The notes beneath the pieces were generated by a model that saw only the letters and a program-made list of their open reading frames with translations, made no database searches and was not told where the DNA came from. From Sphaerochaeta sp. (lineage in GTDB: Bacteria; Spirochaetota; Spirochaetia; Sphaerochaetales; Sphaerochaetaceae), in contig JAEINL010000002.1 in assembly GCA_016342655.1 (NCBI GenBank), forward strand, positions 51,744-115,743: a stretch of 64,000 nucleotides of DNA. Direction: 5' to 3'. Below are positions 25,086-34,271 of this stretch, in pieces (the stretch's first letter is position 1; every line of letters begins with the position of its first letter). The position numbers and the translations under genes were made by a program.

Positions 25086-26111
25086 TTAATACAAGCTCCC
25101 GCTGTTTACTATTGGTTGCACATCACGGTTACCACACAACACCACTAACAGGTTGCTGACCATGGCAGCCTTTCTTTCTTCATCAAGTTCAACTACAGAG
25201 TTCTCACTCAGCTGCTTCAGGGCCATCTCGACCATGCCCACTGCACCCTCAACTATCATCTGTCGTGCAGCAATAATAGCAGAAGCCTGCTGACGCTGTA
25301 ACATTGCTGCAGCAATCTCAGGAGCATAGGAAAGATGGGTGATCCTAGCCTCTAGGATTTCCAAGCCAGCTATCTCAACCTTACTCATCAATTCGTGTTT
25401 CAAATCATCAGCAACTTCTTTACTGCTTCCCCGTAAGGATTTCTCACCTTCTTCATCAGAAGCATCATAGGGAAAGAGCCTTACTACGTTACGCAAGGCA
25501 GAGTCGCTCTGAATGGAAAGGTACTCGGCAAAGTTATCCACATTAAAGACAGCTTTAGCGGTATCGACTACCTTCCAGATGACCACAACCCCGATGATGA
25601 TGGGATTTCCTAGGGCATCGTTAACCTTTTGTCTTTCGTTGTTCAGCGTCATAGCTTTCAGGGAAATCTTCTTGTTAGTTAGACCTAAGCTTGTCATATT
25701 TATAGCCATCGCTTGCTCAATGCTTTTTGAGGCTGGTTTTTGCTCGGTACGTTCACTCTTCGCTACAGGATTGACTGCACTTACAAACGGGTTCACAAAG
25801 AAGAATCCAGGGTGCTTGATAGATCCGTAGTATTTGCCAAAGAGGGTAAGTACCAAGGCTTCATTAGGTTTGATGACCTTAAGACCAGCATAGAGGATGG
25901 GGCCAATAACAAACCCATACAAGCCAGTGGCTATGAGGATCGAGAGTTTTAAAATAATTGGCAAAGCAGCAATTAACCCTAGCACAAAGCCTGCTACTGT
26001 GAGCAAAATAAGTAGTGTATTGGCTATAAGAAAGAGCATCCCATTAGTAGGGTTGAGCAATACCTTCTCCTGTCCGTAATCAGGGGGAACCATAGTTTGC
26101 GAGCTGTTCAT
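25086..26111 (-). CDS. SPFH/Band 7 (stomatin-prohibitin-like) membrane protein
   Basis: A 341-residue protein with two hydrophobic segments at ~25-75, followed by the SPFH domain ([31 protein letters not shown] ... [18 protein letters not shown]) and a helical C-terminal region ([37 protein letters not shown]). Such proteins oligomerise into membrane microdomain scaffolds and often affect protease or stress functions. The ATG at 26111 lies 7 nt from GGAGG; the track start is the adjacent GTG. It forms an operon with the RHH gene. The exact role is unknown. Confidence 0.88.
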   Translation of the reverse strand: MNSSQTMVPPDYGQEKVLLNPTNGMLFLIANTLLILLTVAGFVLGLIAALPIILKLSILIATGLYGFVIGPILYAGLKVIKPNEALVLTLFGKYYGSIKHPGFFFVNPFVSAVNPVAKSERTEQKPASKSIEQAMAINMTSLGLTNKKISLKAMTLNNERQKVNDALGNPIIIGVVVIWKVVDTAKAVFNVDNFAEYLSIQSDSALRNVVRLFPYDASDEEGEKSLRGSSKEVADDLKHELMSKVEIAGLEILEARITHLSYAPEIAAAMLQRQQASAIIAARQMIVEGAVGMVEMALKQLSENSVVELDEERKAAMVSNLLVVLCGNRDVQPIVNSGSLY

Positions 26112-26278
26112 CACAAAGCCTCCATTGGGGGGATAAAAAACTTTATGATATCAATATGATATCAATAAGATAATATTGCTAATCTACCTTTCTGTCAAGC
26201 AAAGACTACCACTACTGTGAAAATGCTGTACAAACAAGGCCCTGTGGTGTATAAAAACCCATAATGCATAACAATTGG

Positions 26279-27975
26279 AAAAATTAGGTAACGAGGTTCA
26301 AATCTCCAATGATAGGGCACTCAAAGTGAGCGAATAGCTCTATGAGTTTCTTGCTGTAGTTGGCTGCTTCCCAGATATTGTTCTTCTTCCTTATCTTCAC
26401 GCCTCTAGCCTCCCAGAGGATGTCATCCGGCGTCTTGCCCTGTATCTTGGGGCAGGCAGACCTGAAGGCCTCCTCGATTTGAGCTGTGATGAGGATGATG
26501 AAGGCTAGCCCCTGGCCCATATAGTAGTCGGAGAAACACAGGGCCTTGAACTCATCCCTGTTCTTTACAAGGTCATAATAACTTTCGATGCCCCAGCGTT
26601 TCTTGTAGAGGCAGAAGACCTCCTGTGCCGTATCCTTGGGAAGGGAGGTCTTGAGGATGAGGACCCCGAAGGAGCCCTTCAGTGCCTCAAGCCGCTGTGG
26701 CGTGTAAGCCTTGGATGTCCCGATCCTCTTCTTGAAGGCCTCCTCTTCCTCTGCAGACCTGTTCATGTCCTTGTAGAGGATGACCCTGGACCCGTTCTCC
26801 CCTGCAGTTTCAGCCTCCCAGAAGAAGATGGGATGCATCTTCTTCTGGGTGCGGTAGATGAAGCTCCTCTTGTAGTCAAGGTTGTCCTTGACGGCCTTGT
26901 ATTCGAGGAGGTTCTCCGAGAGGGGGATGATGTACTGGTTGCCGCCCCTGGTGAACAGCAACAGGTTCTCGAGGGAATAGAAGCCCCTGTCGGCGATGAT
27001 CAGCTTCCCTGTGAATGCAAAGGAAGCCAACAGGTCCTTCACGCTGGTCTTGTCGAGCATCCCCCCCGGATACAGCCTTGAGAGCACCGGACGGCGGGTC
27101 TCGATGTCGTAGGCCATGAGGAGATCGGTCTGCATCTCCCCGGTCGTCCTGTACTTGTTGCCGTACTGGGCCAAGTCGTTCTCATGGGAATAGGATTCGA
27201 TGCAGTGCCCGTCTATGGCTATCCTGTGTGACTTGTCCAGCAGATGCTGCTGGTAGCGCAAAGGCCGCTCCTCCCGCCTTCCTAGCGCATCGAGAAGCCC
27301 CGAAAGGCTTGCATAGCTCATCGACATGGATGGGTACCTGACAGAAAGGCTGCTCTGGGCGAAGAGGACGCTGATGTTCTTCAGGCCCGTGTACCCGTTG
27401 ACCATGTACAGCAGGGCCAGAGCATATATCCTGGTGGCGTCCAAGGGGTTGAAGAACACCTTCAGCTGTGCAAGCACCCCCTTCGATGCCTCATAGGCGA
27501 TGGCGTACTGGCCATACTCGACGACGGTGAGCTTCTCAGCGGTGCAGAAGTTGTCGTTCGGGATGAAGCCGACCCCCTCCTTGATGCTGCCGACGAGAGT
27601 GCCCATCCTGAGGCGCCACTTGCCGTCCTCACCCTTCTGGTTGCTGCAGGTATATACGTAGTACCCACCCCTGATCGCCTTCACCATCGTACCTTTCGGC
27701 TTGAGGTCCCTGATGCCTTTGGGAACGGAATAAGTGCCCATGACCACCCTCCTGATTAATTACCTACCGTTAACCTAACTATAGCATGGGACAAGGGGAG
27801 TTGGCAAGCAAAATTGCTGGCCAAAAAGAGGCTTTACAAGAGAGGAAAAGGAAATATTGAAGAGAAGAAACCAAAAAAAACGGGATTTTACACCCGATTT
27901 TGAGAGGAAAGAGGAATATTTGATTAGGAACCACCGGGGGAGTAGGTTTTTAGAGACTTTCGTTACCTAATTTTT
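26279..27975 (-). mobile_element. complete IS4/IS1634-type insertion sequence
   Basis: About 1.7 kb bounded by the 16-bp inverted repeat AAAAATTAGGTAACGA (left, 26279-26294) and its exact complement (27960-27975). It encodes one intact transposase on the minus strand; the stop codon lies inside the left inverted repeat. No clear target duplication is seen. The right end touches the stop codon of the UlaE-like gene. Confidence 0.85.
26284..27741 (-). CDS. DDE transposase, IS4/IS1634 type, intact
   Basis: This 485-residue cut-and-paste transposase has a full catalytic set: first Asp in RIAIDGHCIES, second in GKLIIADRGFYS, and the C-terminal YREK signature YKKRWGIESYYDLVKN (Y-2-R-3-E-6-K) with the catalytic Glu. 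The ATG at 27741 follows GGAGG by 6 nt; the track start is an upstream GTG. It is only distantly related to the broken transposase at 2473-3797, so that fragment is not a copy of this element. It appears functional. Confidence 0.92.
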   Translation of the reverse strand: MGTYSVPKGIRDLKPKGTMVKAIRGGYYVYTCSNQKGEDGKWRLRMGTLVGSIKEGVGFIPNDNFCTAEKLTVVEYGQYAIAYEASKGVLAQLKVFFNPLDATRIYALALLYMVNGYTGLKNISVLFAQSSLSVRYPSMSMSYASLSGLLDALGRREERPLRYQQHLLDKSHRIAIDGHCIESYSHENDLAQYGNKYRTTGEMQTDLLMAYDIETRRPVLSRLYPGGMLDKTSVKDLLASFAFTGKLIIADRGFYSLENLLLFTRGGNQYIIPLSENLLEYKAVKDNLDYKRSFIYRTQKKMHPIFFWEAETAGENGSRVILYKDMNRSAEEEEAFKKRIGTSKAYTPQRLEALKGSFGVLILKTSLPKDTAQEVFCLYKKRWGIESYYDLVKNRDEFKALCFSDYYMGQGLAFIILITAQIEEAFRSACPKIQGKTPDDILWEARGVKIRKKNNIWEAANYSKKLIELFAHFECPIIGDLNLVT

Positions 27976-28815
27976 TCATAAGTTATGATTGAAGAATACC
28001 TGATTCACATAAGCATATGAGTCGGTGAGTTGGGTCTCCCAATTTTCACTACCCGTATGCCAAAACTCCGTCACAAACCTACGCACTCCAATATCCCAGC
28101 AGGCTTCCAAGAGGAGTGGAAAGTCTACATGACCGGTTCCATAGGGGATTTCCCTGAATTTCCCTGGGACAGTCTCCTTGATGTGGGCAGCTATGATATG
28201 GCCTTTGCCACTCAGCAAATCTTCTTTTGCCGCTTGGTTGTTGCCTCCAGCTGCATTCACCATATTGCCAAGATCTGGATATATCTGAAGGTAGGGGGAA
28301 TTGACAAGGGAAACATACTCCATGGCTTTGGAGACACTGTTCATAAAAGGTGTCTCCATAGTTTCAAAGCCCAAGAGGATTCCCTGTTCAGCTGCTAAGA
28401 GCGTACACAGGCTTAGATTCTCAAGAAACAAAGCCTTAGTTTTCTCTGTGGATACTTCGTAATAGACATCATAACCAGCGAGCTGGATGATGGGTATTCC
28501 CATATAGAGTGCAAAATCAATCGCCCGTTTGCAGATATCCAGGGATCTCTCTCTTGTCGTTGCATCGAGGCTTCCCAAAGGGTATTTTCGATGGGCTGAC
28601 AGGCAGATCGAACCCAAGGGAAAGGAAGTGTCCTGAACCTCGTTTCTGAACGATAGCAATTGTCCAGGTGAATAGGTGAGACGCTTGAGCCTGTAATCAG
28701 TCTCATCAATGCTGAGTTCAAGAAAATCATAGCCAACACTCTTCGCCTTAAGAAGTTTTTCCCCTAAGGAAAGGGTGTCCGGCATTGATTTTTCATATAG
28801 TCCTAGTTTGTACAT
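27976..28815 (-). CDS. L-ribulose/L-xylulose-5-phosphate 3-epimerase, UlaE/SgbU family
   Basis: This TIM-barrel isomerase is predicted to interconvert L-xylulose-5-P and L-ribulose-5-P. Family features: N-terminal MYKLGLYEKSMP, GYDFLELSID, SICLSAHRKYPLGS, QLAGYDVYYE, GFETMETPFMNS, YPDLGNM, HIKETVPGKFREIPYGTGHVDF and RFVTEFWH, which supply the metal ligands (Glu, Asp, His, Glu). The track starts at 28851, but ATG 28815 gives the usual UlaE N-terminus and sits 1 nt after the upstream gene's stop (TAA-C-ATG), fitting coupled translation. The IS element's right inverted repeat ends immediately at this gene's stop codon, so the last residues may be altered. Confidence 0.9.
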   Translation of the reverse strand: MYKLGLYEKSMPDTLSLGEKLLKAKSVGYDFLELSIDETDYRLKRLTYSPGQLLSFRNEVQDTSFPLGSICLSAHRKYPLGSLDATTRERSLDICKRAIDFALYMGIPIIQLAGYDVYYEVSTEKTKALFLENLSLCTLLAAEQGILLGFETMETPFMNSVSKAMEYVSLVNSPYLQIYPDLGNMVNAAGGNNQAAKEDLLSGKGHIIAAHIKETVPGKFREIPYGTGHVDFPLLLEACWDIGVRRFVTEFWHTGSENWETQLTDSYAYVNQVFFNHNL

Positions 28816-28816
28816 G

Positions 28817-29857
28817 TTAGTCATAGACATAATACAGTGTTGCTTCTCCAATGTGACGGCTTGATGCGAGTATCATATCATACCCATCACCTTGGGCAAC
28901 AGTCACATTACTCGGACCAGTTCCCAAATCGAGTGTATACTCAAAATAGTCTTGTGTTTCCTTATCATATTGGACAAGGAAGAGTTCGAGGGCATGGCGT
29001 CTATAGCCAAAGATCATGGTAGGGATACCTCGAAGGTTTCCAGCCCAAATGGCATGGATAAAGTTCATCTTTCTCCTGCATGTGTAGACTTCAGTATACT
29101 TCTGGTCCTTTCCCTTGTATATCTTGAGTATCGAACCATGGAAGCCTTCGATGACGGCCATCTCATCAATTCCATCACCATCCATATCTATCATGCAGGC
29201 ATCACTGGTCTCCTGTCCCATCAGGTGAGAAATAAGCCACTGCCCACCGATTGCTCTTGGTGGTTCTATCTGGTAGATCCCACTTTCACAGGTGACAAGG
29301 GAGGAGGGTACGCCATCATCGAGATATATGCGTGAATACCCATGATTCTTCACTAGCCCATCGAGGATGACTGATACTGTAATCTTTTCACTCATATCAT
29401 CAGGAAGAGACGCCACATAGACTTTGCCTGGGTCTGACCAATCTTCCTTGTCCTTCTTTGATGTGGCGAGTGTGCTTGCGATAAGATATCGTTGATGAGG
29501 GGTGTCTAGTACATCGAAGCGGTGGATGAAGGGAAGACGTATGACGGTGCGTATCTCCCATTGTCCTGTAGCCTTTTCATAATGGGCATGGACGATAACA
29601 CTATTCTCCGATTGGAAGGTCGGAAAAAAGTGTTGGACTGCAAGGAAATCGCCCTCAGTGTTTTCCAGAGGGACAATGCACATTGTCCCTCCCGGCTCTT
29701 CCCACACGACCTTTCTTGCAAGGGTTTCTGCATCATACATGTAGCATGGGCCGTGGCCTTCCGATGCATAAAAAAGCTGTAAACGTCCTGCCACCTTGAA
29801 AGCGGCCACTGCGTAACAACGATCCATCTTGTCGAGTGTCTTTTTCTCTATAGTCAT
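28817..29857 (-). CDS. FG-GAP/VCBS-like beta-propeller protein of unknown function
   Basis: A 346-residue soluble protein without signal peptide or membrane segment. It contains the calcium-binding-like FG-GAP motif ACMIDMDGDGIDEMAVIEG near residue 230 and recurrent short beta-blades ending in phrases such as KVYVASLP and ILKIYKG, suggesting a propeller. It lies between the lactonase and epimerase genes with tight spacing (19 nt before it, 1 nt after), so it belongs to the sugar-acid pathway. It might be a lactonase-like or isomerase-like propeller enzyme, but no catalytic residues can be assigned. AAAGGAA precedes the start. Confidence 0.72.
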   Translation of the reverse strand: MTIEKKTLDKMDRCYAVAAFKVAGRLQLFYASEGHGPCYMYDAETLARKVVWEEPGGTMCIVPLENTEGDFLAVQHFFPTFQSENSVIVHAHYEKATGQWEIRTVIRLPFIHRFDVLDTPHQRYLIASTLATSKKDKEDWSDPGKVYVASLPDDMSEKITVSVILDGLVKNHGYSRIYLDDGVPSSLVTCESGIYQIEPPRAIGGQWLISHLMGQETSDACMIDMDGDGIDEMAVIEGFHGSILKIYKGKDQKYTEVYTCRRKMNFIHAIWAGNLRGIPTMIFGYRRHALELFLVQYDKETQDYFEYTLDLGTGPSNVTVAQGDGYDMILASSRHIGEATLYYVYD

Positions 29858-29876
29858 TATGAGTTCCTTTCTGCTG

Positions 29877-30941
29877 TTATAAGAACGAAGGGTAGGGCAG
29901 GTTTGTCTCTACGGTAAAACAATCGTCGAAACCTCTGGGATAGTGGTACTCTCTCTTGTCCTTATCGTCAGGATAGACAAATTTACCCCCGACTTGCCAT
30001 ATATACGGCTTGAACTGGTATTGCAAACGATCTTTTTTCATATCGAACAGCACTGTTATCTCCTTAGGATCAGCTTGGAAATTTGCCCAGATGTCATGAT
30101 GGAAGGGTATAACCACCTGTGTGTTGAGGGCTTCTGCCATCCGAAGGATGTCACAGGAGGTCATCTTGTCGGTAATACCGCGGGGATTTTCTCCGTAGGA
30201 GCCAAGAGCAACGTCAACGGTATGCTCGTTGCCATGTTTGGCATACATGTTGGAATAGTGTGAATCTCCGCTATGGTAGAGGTTGCCACCAGGGGCCTTT
30301 ACAAGGTAGTTCACCGCACGGTAATCCATATCATCTGGAAGTCTGCCTCGTATATCTCCATCAGGAGGGGAGGTTATCAAGGCTGTACGGTCAAAGGACT
30401 CCAGCGCAACAAGCTCCACATCTTTGAGCTTGACAACATCCCCAGGTTTCACCGCTATGCAACGGGATGCGGGAACTCCCCAGCTTGTCCACATATCAAT
30501 ACATGCCTGTGGTCCGATGAAAGGTACCGATTCGTCACAATTCTTTAGTATGGCAGCGGCAACACTTGCATCGATATGGTCGTTATGCATGTGCGTTGAG
30601 ATAATAGCATCAACTTGCTTGATGGCAAAGGGATCAAGAACAAATACGCTTGTTCGGAGATTCGGCTGTAACGATGTATTCCCTGCCATTCTGGCCATCT
30701 GGTGCTGAGGCCCGATGAACCTGTTCTTTTTGGTCCTCTTTCCTGAACCGACCCAGAAATCAATACAAAGGTTTGCATTTCCTTCTGATTTGACCCAAAT
30801 GCCTGTGCAACCCAGCCACCACATGGCAAAGGTGCCGGGTTTGACCTGTTCTTGTTCAATCTCTTCATTCAGCCATGTGCCCCACTCGGGAAATGTGTTG
30901 AGGATCCAAGATTCTCGTGTTATGTCATCAACTTTGCTCAT
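29877..30941 (-). CDS. ulaG: UlaG-like L-ascorbate-6-phosphate lactonase
   Basis: This metallo-beta-lactamase-fold hydrolase is predicted to open the lactone of L-ascorbate-6-phosphate or a close sugar-acid lactone. At 354 residues it equals the length I recall for the Escherichia coli enzyme. Metal-binding HxHxDH appears as [10 protein letters not shown] (~residue 117). Other family blocks: [31 protein letters not shown] and [20 protein letters not shown] sits before the start. It follows the permease gene by 27 nt in the same direction. The PTS genes ulaABC and the decarboxylase ulaD are absent locally. Confidence 0.9.
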   Translation of the reverse strand: MSKVDDITRESWILNTFPEWGTWLNEEIEQEQVKPGTFAMWWLGCTGIWVKSEGNANLCIDFWVGSGKRTKKNRFIGPQHQMARMAGNTSLQPNLRTSVFVLDPFAIKQVDAIISTHMHNDHIDASVAAAILKNCDESVPFIGPQACIDMWTSWGVPASRCIAVKPGDVVKLKDVELVALESFDRTALITSPPDGDIRGRLPDDMDYRAVNYLVKAPGGNLYHSGDSHYSNMYAKHGNEHTVDVALGSYGENPRGITDKMTSCDILRMAEALNTQVVIPFHHDIWANFQADPKEITVLFDMKKDRLQYQFKPYIWQVGGKFVYPDDKDKREYHYPRGFDDCFTVETNLPYPSFL

Positions 30942-30968
30942 ATAGAACTCCTTCGGTATATCTTTGTG

Positions 30969-31805
30969 TCATCCTTTGACAGCACCTGCGGTGAGGCCCA
31001 TTATCAAGGACTTTGCAGCTCCAAACGTAAAAATAAAGGCAGGCACTGCAATGATGGTTGCTATTGCAGTTATTTTACCCCACTCCGTACCGGTATCGGT
31101 AAGGAACAGGGAGACAGCTACGGGAAGTGTCCTGGTAAACCTGTCGGTCAGCACCAATGAGAGAATAAACTCATTCCATGCCATCCTGAAGGTGAAGATG
31201 CCTGCAACAGAGAGGCCAGGTCCTATGAGAGGAAGCACAATCTTTGTGAATGTAGAGAAGTCAGAGCACCCATCTATGATTGCTGATTCTTCCAGCTCAT
31301 AGGGGAGGTCCATGATAAAGGTCCGTATCACCCAGATGTTGAAGGGAATGTTTATGGCGGTATAGACAAGAATGAGTGCCAACCTTCCATTCACACCTGA
31401 ACCGAATGAGTTGAATAGGACAAACACCGGGACTGCAAGGATTGCCTCTGGAATCATCCGCAGAAGTAAAACACCCACAATCATGGTCTTTTTTCCCCCG
31501 AATCTCCATCGGGCAAGCGGATATGCCGCCAAGGCCCCGATACCTACACTGAGACCTGTAGAGGTTACAGCAACTATCACGCTGTTGGTGAAAAAGCGCA
31601 AGAAGTTGGATTCGAAGAACACAGCCTTGTAGTTGATAAAAGTCGGGACAAAAAACCATACTGGAGGGAGGGAAAAAGCATCAACTGGAAGTTTCAGGGA
31701 TGTTGAGATCATCTCATAGATGGGGAATAGGATTACCACTGTGGCCAGGGTGATGAGAATATATTTTAGAGCTAGGCTCAAATGGTTTCGTGTTTGAAGT
31801 TTCAT
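30969..31805 (-). CDS. ABC sugar importer permease, MalG type
   Basis: A 278-residue inner-membrane subunit with six hydrophobic segments and the EAA loop ELEESAIIDGCSDFSTFTKIVLPLIGPG that contacts the ATPase. It ends in GLTAGAVKG, usual for this family. GGAGGGG precedes the start, 2 nt after the preceding permease's stop. No ATPase gene is in the locus, so a shared MsmK/MalK-type ATPase from elsewhere must power it. Confidence 0.92.
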   Translation of the reverse strand: MKLQTRNHLSLALKYILITLATVVILFPIYEMISTSLKLPVDAFSLPPVWFFVPTFINYKAVFFESNFLRFFTNSVIVAVTSTGLSVGIGALAAYPLARWRFGGKKTMIVGVLLLRMIPEAILAVPVFVLFNSFGSGVNGRLALILVYTAINIPFNIWVIRTFIMDLPYELEESAIIDGCSDFSTFTKIVLPLIGPGLSVAGIFTFRMAWNEFILSLVLTDRFTRTLPVAVSLFLTDTGTEWGKITAIATIIAVPAFIFTFGAAKSLIMGLTAGAVKG

Positions 31806-31807
31806 AT

Positions 31808-32695
31808 CTATTTCCCCTCCTTCCTTATTGAACGCACAATAAGAAATAGTGCGAAAAAGATAATTAAAAAGAGCAGCAACACTGAGACTGCTGATGCCAG
31901 CCCAAGACGCTGACTGGTGAATGCCGTCTTGTACATGTGCAACGAGAGCACTTCTGTTGAGACGCCAGGTCCACCTCCGGTCATGTTGTAGATGACTACA
32001 AGTGACCTGAAAGAGTCTATCAAGCGTAGTATTGCGGTAAGTGCCAGAACAGAGGCAATGTAGGGGAGCTTAATGTGTACAAGGCTCTGCCAATAGTTTG
32101 CCCCATCGACGCGTGAAGCTTCCATGATATCTTTGGGGACCCCTTGCAGTCCTGCTAGTACCAAAAGGAAGACAAAGGGGAACCACTGCCATACATCGGC
32201 GATTATTACTGAAGTGAGGGCAATCTCTGGATCAGAGAGCCACCCCACAGGGGCTATCCCAAGCAACGAGAGAAAGAAATTTATCTTACCGTACGTGGGG
32301 TGGTACATGAAGCGCCACATAATACCAACGACAACCGGTGCTACCATGATCGGAAGCACGAAGAGTGTTCTGAAAAGCCTCATTCCAGCAAAATTTCCTT
32401 CAAGGAGCAGTGCAAAGATTGTGCCGAGAAGTAGTTCTATACTCACTACACTCAAGCTAAAGGTAATCGTCACCCGTACACTTGATAAAAAGTTTTCACT
32501 GGTAAAAAGTTCTGCATAGTTTCTCAGTCCAATAAATGTTGGCTTTTGTGCCATGCTTCTCAACGACCATTCGAAAAAACTCAGTCGTAGGGTATTGAAG
32601 ATTGGCACTAGCATGACTACCAACAAAATGATGGCAGCCGGCGCTAAGAAAAAATAGGCATTGGTTTTTCTTCCGGGGATGGTGTTCTTCCTCAT
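31808..32695 (-). CDS. ABC sugar importer permease, MalF type
   Basis: An inner-membrane partner of the MalG-type subunit, about 295 residues and six segments, with EAA loop DIMEASRVDGANYWQSLVHIKLP. The ORF track begins at 32743, but the extra residues come from the intercistronic hairpin at 32712-32740. The ATG at 32695 has GGAGA just upstream and gives the normal basic N-terminus MRKNTIPGRK before the first helix. Confidence 0.9.
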   Translation of the reverse strand: MRKNTIPGRKTNAYFFLAPAAIILLVVMLVPIFNTLRLSFFEWSLRSMAQKPTFIGLRNYAELFTSENFLSSVRVTITFSLSVVSIELLLGTIFALLLEGNFAGMRLFRTLFVLPIMVAPVVVGIMWRFMYHPTYGKINFFLSLLGIAPVGWLSDPEIALTSVIIADVWQWFPFVFLLVLAGLQGVPKDIMEASRVDGANYWQSLVHIKLPYIASVLALTAILRLIDSFRSLVVIYNMTGGGPGVSTEVLSLHMYKTAFTSQRLGLASAVSVLLLFLIIFFALFLIVRSIRKEGK

Positions 32696-32711
32696 GGTAT
32701 CTCCAAAACCA

Positions 32712-32740
32712 GTAGGCGAATACGTTCTGTATTCGCCTAC
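32712..32740 (-). promoter_or_regulatory. intercistronic hairpin between binding-protein and permease genes
   Basis: GTAGGCGAATAC-GTTCT-GTATTCGCCTAC is a perfect 12-bp stem lying entirely between the two genes, without a T-run. It probably stabilises the upstream mRNA or attenuates readthrough so that the binding protein is made in excess. Confidence 0.75.
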
Positions 32741-32754
32741 CAATGAGTGTGCTG

Positions 32755-34125
32755 TTACTTAGTATATCCTGAACGGATCATGACCTTTCTGATAGGTTCT
32801 ACGACATCCTGCATGGCTTGCTCTGGTGTCTTGACCCCTGTAAGGCCCTGGTTTATGGCGATCCCGAGAAGGTTGTTGATTTCACCCCATTCTGGAATGA
32901 TAGGTCTCCAGTCTGCATTCGCATGTTCCAACTGTTCTGCAAGGACTGCAAATTCTGGATACTTCTCATAGAGGGAGGTATCTTTTACCGTAGACATTCT
33001 GAAGGGAGCTCCACCGGCCAATACAATCCTTTTCTCTACTTCAGGGAGAGTGAGGTACTGCATCAACAGGAAGGCTGCTTCAGGGTTATTGGCATTCGAA
33101 GGGATGCCAAGACCAAATCCACCGGTTTCAGAAAGACTGGTCTTTGCCTTTGGATGAGGGGCGAAGGCAATCTTGTCATAGACTTTTGATTGTTTGGGAT
33201 CCTTCACAGGACCGGCGAATACGCTTGCATCAAGATACATTGCAGCATCACCTTGTAAGAATGCGGCAAACTCTTCATCTTGGGTGAAGCCTTCCATTCC
33301 AGGAGGGCCGTACTTGATCATGGTCTTCATGAACTCGATGGTCTCAATGGCTTCCTTGCTGGTAAAGGCAGGTTCCCAGTTCTCATCAAATACTGTTGCA
33401 CCAAAGGGTGATGCATGAAGAAGCCAACCATGGGTCGCATGGTGGCCACTAGCGGCTCTCATCGTCAGCCCGTATACGCTAGGTACATTTTCCGCAAAGA
33501 ACTTTGCTGCGCTTTCGATTTCCGCATATGTTGTAGGGACTTTGATGTTGTACTTGTCAAACAGGTCTTTGCGATAGACAAGAAAACTTGTTTCTGCTCC
33601 AAATGGCAAACCAAACAGCTGAGCCCCAGGGCCATTCTTATAAATATTCTTGCCACCTGCAATACCAGTGACCTCTACATAGGCAGGTACTAGATCATCA
33701 AAGTCATAATCAGGTGCCGCAAGCCTGGGATTGTCAAAGTAGGGTTCCAAAGGACGAATGAGATTGGACATTGCGTACTCTGATTTCCACATGACAACCA
33801 TAGTTATCAAGTCATAGTCACCTTTGGGCTTGCTCATCTGGAGAATCTGTGCATCATGCATATTCATGTACTGCATTCTGTCAGATTCTACTTTGATACC
33901 GGTCTTTGCCGTGAAATCATCCAGAACACCAGATTCAACCATTGCATTGTAGTGGACATGATTTGGGTAGTTGAAGACGACAGTTGAGCCTGAAAATTGT
34001 TTCCAGTCAAACTCATCACTCATCGAAGCTGATGGCTTGGCTACCTCTTGTGCTCCAGCGGCAAAGAGCATTGTTCCCATGAGCAATACACTGACCACTA
34101 AAATACTCACTCTCTTTTTGTTCAT
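32755..34125 (-). CDS. ABC sugar importer solute-binding protein
   Basis: An exported extracellular solute-binding protein family 1 member, 456 residues. The signal peptide runs to LLMGTMLFAAGAQE without a lipobox Cys. Typical blocks: FDWKQFSGSTVVFNYPNHVHYN, GAETSFLVYRKDLFDKYNIKVPTTYAE, FLQGDAAMYLDASVFAG and GGFGLGIPSNANNPEAAF. The ATG at 34125 follows GGAGG by about 9 nt; the track's 24 extra N-terminal residues are rejected. Ligand: probably the sugar acid or lactone handled by UlaG/UlaE; this is inference. Confidence 0.9.
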   Translation of the reverse strand: MNKKRVSILVVSVLLMGTMLFAAGAQEVAKPSASMSDEFDWKQFSGSTVVFNYPNHVHYNAMVESGVLDDFTAKTGIKVESDRMQYMNMHDAQILQMSKPKGDYDLITMVVMWKSEYAMSNLIRPLEPYFDNPRLAAPDYDFDDLVPAYVEVTGIAGGKNIYKNGPGAQLFGLPFGAETSFLVYRKDLFDKYNIKVPTTYAEIESAAKFFAENVPSVYGLTMRAASGHHATHGWLLHASPFGATVFDENWEPAFTSKEAIETIEFMKTMIKYGPPGMEGFTQDEEFAAFLQGDAAMYLDASVFAGPVKDPKQSKVYDKIAFAPHPKAKTSLSETGGFGLGIPSNANNPEAAFLLMQYLTLPEVEKRIVLAGGAPFRMSTVKDTSLYEKYPEFAVLAEQLEHANADWRPIIPEWGEINNLLGIAINQGLTGVKTPEQAMQDVVEPIRKVMIRSGYTK

Positions 34126-34168
34126 TTCTCTATCCTCCGTTTTGTCATTATAGGTATATGACACTAGT

Positions 34169-34197
34169 ATCGTATCATGACATGGTGGAGAAGACAA
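34169..34197 (-). promoter_or_regulatory. promoter of the sugar-acid ABC operon
   Basis: On the minus strand TTGTCT, 17 bp, TACGAT, about 43 nt before the start codon. The upstream AAAAGAACA block at 34256-34264 may be a DeoR site. Confidence 0.5.
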
Positions 34198-34271
34198 GAA
34201 AAAAAAGATTATAATGCATTATTTGTTTTATTTAAGGTGTAAAATAGTTTCTATATGTTCTTTTCTTTCCT

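Noticed and set aside
26833-27081. 82-aa ORF antisense to the IS transposase
   Set aside because: Shadow frame within a gene of clear coding sense, without its own signals.
26279-27975. The broken transposase at 2473-3797 as a copy of this IS
   Set aside because: The two proteins share only the general DDE layout (DRGFYS) and differ throughout, including the C-terminal Glu region.
26250-28000. Clear target-site duplication of the intact IS
   Set aside because: Bases outside the two inverted repeats do not match convincingly; IS1634-type duplications can be long, so absence cannot be proven by eye.
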